This document shows positions 58,290 through 64,000 of a DNA stretch of 64,000 bases, piece after piece. Position 1 is the stretch's first letter, and the number at the start of each line of letters is the position of its first letter. Both the position numbers and the translations under genes were made by a program. The DNA is from Culex pipiens pallens (taxonomy: Eukaryota > Arthropoda > Insecta > Diptera > Culicidae). The notes beneath the pieces were generated by a model. The model ran no database searches. It was not told the origin of the DNA and was given only the letters and a program-made list of their open reading frames with translations. The stretch is from the NCBI RefSeq assembly GCF_016801865.2, contig NC_068937.1, positions 133,072,455-133,136,454 of the forward strand. Reading direction: 5' to 3'.

Positions 58290-58496
58290 TACCGTCCCAA
58301 GTCGTATGGTTCGATAAATGTCCCCGGTAGAACCTTCCCCAGGGCCATGGCCACTTCGGTTGAGGCCAATCCTGCCAAAATGTCCATTTTCATTACCAGT
58401 ATCAAAAACCATGAATTTTGATACCCATATTGCCCCAATTTATATGGTTCGATAAATATCCCCCCGGTAAAACCTTCCCTCAGGGCATTTGAATAA
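58290..58496 (-). repeat. Minus-oriented satellite units after the switch (right)
   Basis: Mirror of 44,151-44,344. The array flips at GGTACCGTCCCAAGTCG and continues for about 1.4 diverged units. Confidence 0.85.
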
Positions 58497-58978
58497 ATTG
58501 ATTACTCCTTTATTTGACTTCTAGCCAAATGGTGTCTTCGGAAGAGTTGTTGTACTTGATAAGGGCTATCTTTTAAAGTTATTGACATACAGGGTGACGA
58601 TCTTCCAGGTGTCAACCAAAAACTAACTCTGTTGGATGACGTTGTAGGGCTTTGGTGTATTGCGCAAAGTTGTAGAGGAGAAAATTTCATGAAAGTTTGT
58701 CAAAGGCGCCAAATTTGTAGCTCTTAATCTACTACGTCATTTTTGCAAAAATGGTAAAAGAAGCACTTTTTTGTGATAACTTAAAATGTTAGCATTTTAG
58801 CGGCCTACTATGTTCTGAAGAGTTGTTTATGACATAAAATTACACATCTTTGCCCAAGACAGCAAAATGTTGTTGAGGAGTTATAACCATTTGTAAGTGA
58901 TTTTGAGCATATTTTTAAGTTGCAATGTTTTCGAAATGGCGAATTTTGGCGCAAAACCGAACAATGCACATGAAAGTA

Positions 58979-59867
58979 CCGTAAACCGGGGTGACTTTGA
59001 TAGGATTTCAATTTGTTTTTAGAATATTTTCCAACAGGTAAGGTTTTTCTCAAGATTATTATTTTTAAAACATGTACTGGGGTAGATTACACAAAGTCCA
59101 TGTACTATTTCGGAAAAAAAAGTTTTTTCAATAATGTTTAGAAAAATAGTTACGTTAAAAAATAGTTACGTTAAAAATTCTTAGTTTTAATTCCGGGGTG
59201 ACTTTGATAGTCATAGTTTTTCTTGTTAAAATCATATTTAAGATGTTCAAATTTTATTTGTACGTTGAATGTACCATCACTAAAGAAGCTGATATAGTTT
59301 TTGAGAAAAAAATCAATGTTTATATTTAGTTAACTAAATGTATAAGCTTTTTAGCAAAATACATATAAATTTTAGGTAAAATTGTTAAAAAGTCGGAATT
59401 TTGCCTGAAATTTGTTAAAACTAGTTTTGTTTGTAAAATTATCGATTTATATTGCATTTTATACTGAATTCAAAGCACGAATCTTGTTTTTAAAATGTGT
59501 TTCAAAAACACATATTATTTATTATTTACAAACTTTTTTAACCTTCTCCTAGTGGAAAATTGTCCAAAGAATCCTAAAATGCATTCCATTTTCCGATTTA
59601 AAATCATGTTCATTGAGAAAATCATGACACTTTGAGAAGTTTAAAATAATGACTTTCATCAACATTTTCTTAAGTATAGTTAACTAACTTTTTAAACTTG
59701 TCAAAATTTTATGAAAAGTTCTTCTTGAGGTACTTTGAATACTTCTCTACCACGGTCAGTATGTTTCTAAACCATTCCTTACGTATTTTAATTGTACTCT
59801 TCATTGTGCGGAAAAATCGCAAACCTATCAAAGTCACCCCGGCTATCAAAGTCACCCCGTTTTACGG
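58979..59867. mobile_element. TA-flanked MITE with GGGGTGACTTTGATAG ends (right)
   Basis: Mirror of 42,784-43,657, flanked by TA. It is 15 bp longer, mainly through a 16-bp tandem duplication at 59,145-59,176 that is absent from the left arm. Confidence 0.9.
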
Positions 59868-59930
59868 TACACACTTTCAACTATATTTTCTGAAAATATC
59901 TCCGTGTCTATCGGTGTCGATCTAGAGATA

Positions 59931-60092
59931 CAGTGGACTCTCTCGTTGTCGATCTTCTCGATATCAATATTACTCCAGCTGTCAATAAATTTGTCAGTCC
60001 CTTCAAATAGATTGCTTTGATTTTTTGTTCTATAATTTCATAACTCCTGCTCTCGACGGTCCCTTCAATATCGACAACGAGAGAGTCTACTG
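59931..60092. mobile_element. 162-bp TA-flanked MITE (right)
   Basis: Mirror of 42,559-42,720, of the same length. Confidence 0.85.
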
Positions 60093-61330
60093 TATCTCAA
60101 TTTGAATTTGACGGAATTTAATCAATTTATTTATAATTTTTAAGCGGGATCTTATTGAAACGTGGTAATAATCGGTAAATTGAAAGGGTAAATTGATCGA
60201 TTTTAATATTGCTTATTGCGAGATAAAATCACTTTTCTCCTTCGCTGTGAGTGACAGGAGATTATTGCCGCCTTATTACCGCAGTGTAAAAATCAGCAAG
60301 TTGAACTGAAATTCTGGTTGACTTGGTTTGTTTTCAATATTTTCCAAAAAGTCAGCTCAAAACTCCAGGCAACCTTTGACAACAGTCAAAAATTTGTTCT
60401 GCGGTTGTCTTGCGGCTGTCATGTGACCATTATCTTGCGGTCGTATCACCGCACGTGAACTCTAATTATTGACGCCCGCAGTAAAACATTGTTCATGCTT
60501 AAAATTATGATACACATTTTAAAATTATGAATAATTACATGTTTTTCCCAAAAATAATGTAAGTGAAAATTTTAAATAATTGTTCGTATTTAAAATTAAG
60601 TATTTCCTTCATATGTGGTCACTCTGGAAAGGTTGTCGTATTTTTTCATAGACAATGTAATTTCCATAAAAATCGATCAATTTACCCTTCAATTTACCGA
60701 TTTTCACCATATATTCATTATGATTTCGAATAACATTTATAAATAAATTGATTAAAAATCGGCAAATTCAAATTGAGATATCTAAAAATATATACACGGA
60801 GATATTTTCAGGAAATGTAGCTGAAAGTGTGTACTTTCAGGTGCATTGTTCGGTTTTGCGCCAAAATGCGCCATTTTGAAAACATTGCAACTTGAAAATA
60901 GGCTCAAAATCACTTAAAAATGGTTATAACTCCTCAATAAAGGCTCAAAACTTTTTGCTGTTTTCGGCAAAGATATGTAATTTTATGTCATAAACAACTC
61001 ATGTCATAAGAACATAGTAGGCCGCTAAAACGCTAACATTTTAAGTTATCACAAAAAAGTGCTTTTTGGACCATTTTTGCAAAACTGGCATATATCTAGA
61101 GTAGATTAAGAGCTACAAATTTGGCGCCTTCGACCAACCTTCATGAAATTTTCTCCTCTACAACTTTGCCCAAGACACCAAAGCCCTACAACGTCATCCA
61201 ACTGTATGTCAATAACTTCAAAAGATAGCCCTTATCAAGTACAACAACTCTTCCGAAGACACCATTTGGCTAGGACGTCAAATAAAAGAGTTATCAATTT
61301 ATTCCACTTAATTTTGCCATTCCGAACACT

Positions 61331-61499
61331 GTGCAATGGCCACTCCGGGTGTGGCCAATCCTGTCAAAATGGCCATTTTCATCACCAGTATCAAAAACCA
61401 TGAATTTTGATACCCATATTGCCCCAAGTCGTATGGTTCGATAAATGTCCCCCCGGTAGAACCTTCCCTCAGGGCCATGGCCACTCCGGGTGTGGCCAA
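61331..61499 (-). repeat. 141-bp satellite, about 1.2 units (right)
   Basis: Minus-oriented units between the foldback and the outer promoter-like pair; mirror of 41,153-41,326. Confidence 0.9.
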
Positions 61500-62053
61500 T
61501 ATCCTACCAGTTTGGTCCCAACCCCATTGCCTTGAATCATTCTGGTTTCCGAGTGACCGTTCTAACAATGTTCTTTAGAACAGAATTCCTCCCAAGTTGG
61601 TGCACAACCTGTGTCTTTCAATGTGTGTATGTGTGTGTGAGCAATAAAATTACCACCGTCGATCCGTCTCTGACGGATTTTCGGTCAAAACTAACTGTTC
61701 AGAGGCTATCTGTTAGCTTATATAGTCCGCATGAAATGTGGCAACAATGGTGCAACATTCTCGCGTGACAGTTCCAAGAAAGCAGGAGACGAGGCAAAAT
61801 TTGCACCATGTTGCCACATTTTATGCGGACTATATAAGCTAACAGATAGCCTCTGAACAGTTAGTTTTGACCGAAAATCCGTCAGAGACGGATCGACGGT
61901 GGTAATTTTATTGCTCACACACACATACACACATTGAAAGACACAGGTTGTGCACCAACTTGGGAGGAATTCTGTTCTAAAGAACATTGTTAGAACGGTC
62001 ACTCGGAAACCAGAATGATTCAAGGCAATGGGGTTGGGACCAAACTGGTAGGA
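61500..62053. promoter_or_regulatory. Divergent pair of promoter-like modules (right)
   Basis: Back-to-back modules with TATATAAG at 61,717-61,724 (minus) and 61,831-61,838 (plus), pointing outward. They share with the left outer pair the private variant CCGCATAAAATGTGG (here its reverse near 61,815), showing the pairs are copies of each other. Confidence 0.5.
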
Positions 62054-62515
62054 TATTGGCCACACCCGGAGTGGCCATGGCCCTGAGGGAAGGTTCTACC
62101 GGGGGGACATTTATCGAACCATACGACTTGGGGCAATATGGGTATCAAAATTCATGGTTTTTGATACTGGTGATGAAAATGGCCATTTTGATAGGATTGG
62201 CCACACCCGGAGTGGCCATGGACCTGAGGGAAGGTTCTACCGGGGGGACATTTATCGAACCATACGACTTGGGTATCAAAATTCATGGTTTTTGATACTG
62301 GTGATGAAAATGGCCATTTTAACAGGATAGGCCACACCCGGAGTGGCCATGGCCCTGAGGGAAGGTTTTACCGGGGGGACATTTATCGAACCATACGACT
62401 TGGGGCAATATGGGTATCAAAATTCATGGTTTTTGATACTGGTGATTAAAATTGCAATTTTGACAGGATTGGCCACACCCGGAGTGGCCATGGCCCTGAG
62501 GGAAGGTTCTACCGG
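62054..62515 (+). repeat. 141-bp satellite, outer right block
   Basis: About 3.3 plus-oriented units, including the same internally deleted unit as 40,130-40,597. They end at GGTGCCATTGATTGAATT, where the AT-rich arm terminus begins. Confidence 0.92.
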
Positions 62516-62670
62516 TGCCATTGATTGAATTAATTTAATTAGAATTAATTATTTAGGATTAAATAAATAGGCAAAGAATTAAAAAATATAAATAGCATGA
62601 TTTTTAAAGTTTTGTACAAAGTTCTTTGTCATATTGGTCATGTAGAACATAACCACCTGCACCTTTTTTT

Positions 62671-64000
62671 TATTTCAAATATATTCTACAAAGGTTGATT
62701 CTTTTAACGAAAACCTACTCCATTAAACCTTTCAAAACTTAAACCCAAGATAAAAACAAACTTCTCCCGAAAGAGAAATCAAGAACTAACGCACTTTGCC
62801 ACTTCCAACGCACTCAAAAGTGCGAAAGTTCGCGCGGAAGTAGAGGCTGTTTTGTCTCCATTTTTTTCCAGATTTCCCTCGCTATTGAAGAGTTTCTTCG
62901 AGAAAAAACGGCGAACGAGCTTTTTATCTGCTCCATTCCGCTAATTTTCGTTTATGTAAACCACTTGGGAATAAACTTGATAAGAGGCAGTCGCCTCCAC
63001 CGCCATCAGTCGAAGAACTCTTCTGCGTTTGTTCCTGGGGCGGAGGGGAGTCAATTCGCAACTTCATTTTCCTCCCGTTGACGCGGAAAATGTACTCTTC
63101 CGAGTGGCCGTCGAAGTATGAAAAGAAGAAGAGAATAAAAACTTATCAAAAAGTTGAGGCGTTTACAAGCTTGACACTCCCTCAGGAGGAAACTCTCCTT
63201 TTTGTGATGTGATGGAATCTCGAAATATTTGTGTTATATCATCTGCTTTAATTTTTTTAAGGGGTTACAAAAAAAAATTACAATTCTGTTTCAGTGTTAA
63301 AAAGTTCCAAAAAACTTAAAACAAAAAAACGCTCCAAGTTTTTCGCAATCCAGACGACGATGACGACGCTGCCGACGTAAATCGAGCGCGAAATGAGAGT
63401 GCAAGAGTGCGCGAATGCGTTATCATCATCGACACTCCAGTTCCCCTAAGGTTCCGAGGGGGAGGGGGCTCCCTATTGTCAACTTTCGACAGAGGGAAAA
63501 TAAATTTTCCCCACTTTTTCAAAAGAGAAAAAAAAAGAATCTTTTCTTTCACTCGCTCAAAATGGCGCAAAAGTTGGCGTTTGAATCGTACACATTATTG
63601 CATGAGTAAGTGGTGGAAAGTCTGTCACCGAAAATTTTCCCCGCCAGAATGGAAAACTTTCGAGATTTCTTTCTTTCTTTTTTTTTCTTAAGAAGAATAT
63701 CATGTATGGAGGGAAAAGTTTCTTCGCCGACGACTTCGTCGTCAGCGTCTGCCATTTTCACTAAAAGCATTTTTCCATTCAATTGAAATCGCTGTTTTGT
63801 TTGAAAGTGTTGGCAAACATGATTTTAGAATTTGGTTTGCATACCTTTAGGAGTATCGTCACTCAACTTTGTTAAAGAAATCTTAAAACAATGCTTTTGC
63901 AACTTTTAGAAACTATTCCCTGAAAGTATGCAACCCACCCCACCTTTACAAGCATTTTGTCGCAAAAAAGCTGCAAAAAAAATTGAGCTCGCGCGTAGGG
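62671..64000. other. Non-repetitive DNA beyond the palindrome
   Basis: GC-richer unique sequence without repeats. It contains weak first-exon candidates near 63.55-63.76 kb (separate entry) and several GCCAT and CTC/GAA-rich stretches. I see no other gene. Confidence 0.5.
63549..63755 (-). CDS. Candidate first coding exon, unknown protein
   Basis: From the ATG at 63,755, in a good insect start context (GTGAAAATGG), the frame begins MADADDEVVGEETFPSIHDI, an acidic N-terminus that looks protein-like. A lysine-rich part from a GAAA-rich stretch follows, and the frame stops after 68 codons. A possible splice donor, TCG|GTGACA, lies before the stop. I recognise no domain. A rival candidate on the plus strand starts at 63,562 (CTCAAAATGG, MAQKLAFESYTLLH) and runs into GTAAGT at 63,606. 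At most one is likely to be real, and both may be chance. Confidence 0.18.
   Translation of the reverse strand: MADADDEVVGEETFPSIHDILLKKKKERKKSRKFSILAGKIFGDRLSTTYSCNNVYDSNANFCAILSE

Larger units (their letters stand above)
58497..61330. repeat. 2.8-kb foldback nested in satellite (right)
   Basis: Mirror copy of 41,327-44,150 with the same internal MITEs and inner foldback (60,094-60,782). It interrupts a satellite unit at the same position, so it inserted before the arms were duplicated. Confidence 0.88.
52106..62670. repeat. Giant palindrome, right arm (~10.6 kb)
   Basis: Reverse complement of the left arm with the same block order. Differences include ten fewer satellite units, a 16-bp tandem duplication at 59,145-59,176, two substitutions near 60,421-60,430, and several more substitutions within the nested foldback. 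It ends CCTGCACCTTTTTTT at 62,670. Confidence 0.95.

Noticed and set aside
44273..58330. Dozens of 92-282 codon frames in the 141-bp arrays as genes
   Set aside because: The unit length is a multiple of three, two frames are open at once, most frames begin at TTG rather than ATG, and lengths merely track unit variants.

Overview
The window looks like a chromosome segment of a culicine mosquito, most likely Culex or a close relative. It is AT-rich eukaryotic DNA with almost no coding sequence. It holds a Jockey-clade LINE, a dipteran-type intronless ionotropic receptor, and many foldback and MITE families of the kind that crowd culicine genomes, including foldbacks sharing a GGTGTCTTCGGCAAAG motif and a repeat ending in GCCTTCCTCACT. 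The genus is an inference from repeat character. All repeat boundaries were found by eye and may be off by about 10 bases.

Layout. 1-8.8 kb: non-coding DNA with a MITE, a foldback carrying a 76-bp hairpin insertion, and a non-autonomous hAT element. 8.8-12.0 kb: a hAT-like element split by a 5'-truncated but still open Jockey LINE; both have target-site duplications. 12-21 kb: dispersed repeats, a diverged ~115-bp tandem array and a composite foldback with two nested insertions. 22-25.4 kb: a TA-flanked MITE with another repeat inside it, then a 1.9-kb foldback. 25.9-28.2 kb: a CpG-rich, stop-poor, GAGA-rich island that resembles a promoter or regulatory region. 29-31 kb: degenerate foldbacks. 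31.1-32.8 kb (minus): a single-exon ionotropic receptor, the only convincing host gene, with a 1.2-kb foldback beginning about 240 bp upstream of its start codon. 34-37.7 kb: repeats and one unidentified 123-codon ORF. 37.8-39.8 kb: about 226 copies of a 9-bp minisatellite.

The outstanding feature is a palindrome of about 22.7 kb (39,981-62,670) with arms of about 12.0 and 10.6 kb around a 167-bp spacer. Its arms consist mostly of a 141-bp satellite (about 51 units on the left, 41 on the right) in higher-order multimers. Other parts are three back-to-back pairs of a ~340-bp module with TATATAAG and initiator-like motifs pointing outward into the satellite, and a 2.8-kb foldback that itself contains foldbacks and MITEs. 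The arms differ by ten satellite units, in three multi-unit blocks, and by scattered substitutions plus a 16-bp duplication, so one arm is not a plain copy of the other. The layout predicts convergent transcription across the satellite. I infer a possible small-RNA-producing locus; nothing in the sequence proves this.

62.7-64 kb returns to non-repetitive DNA with weak candidate first exons. No tRNA, rRNA, CRISPR or bacterial-type operon was found. The many long open frames in the satellites are consequences of repeat length and are not annotated as genes.
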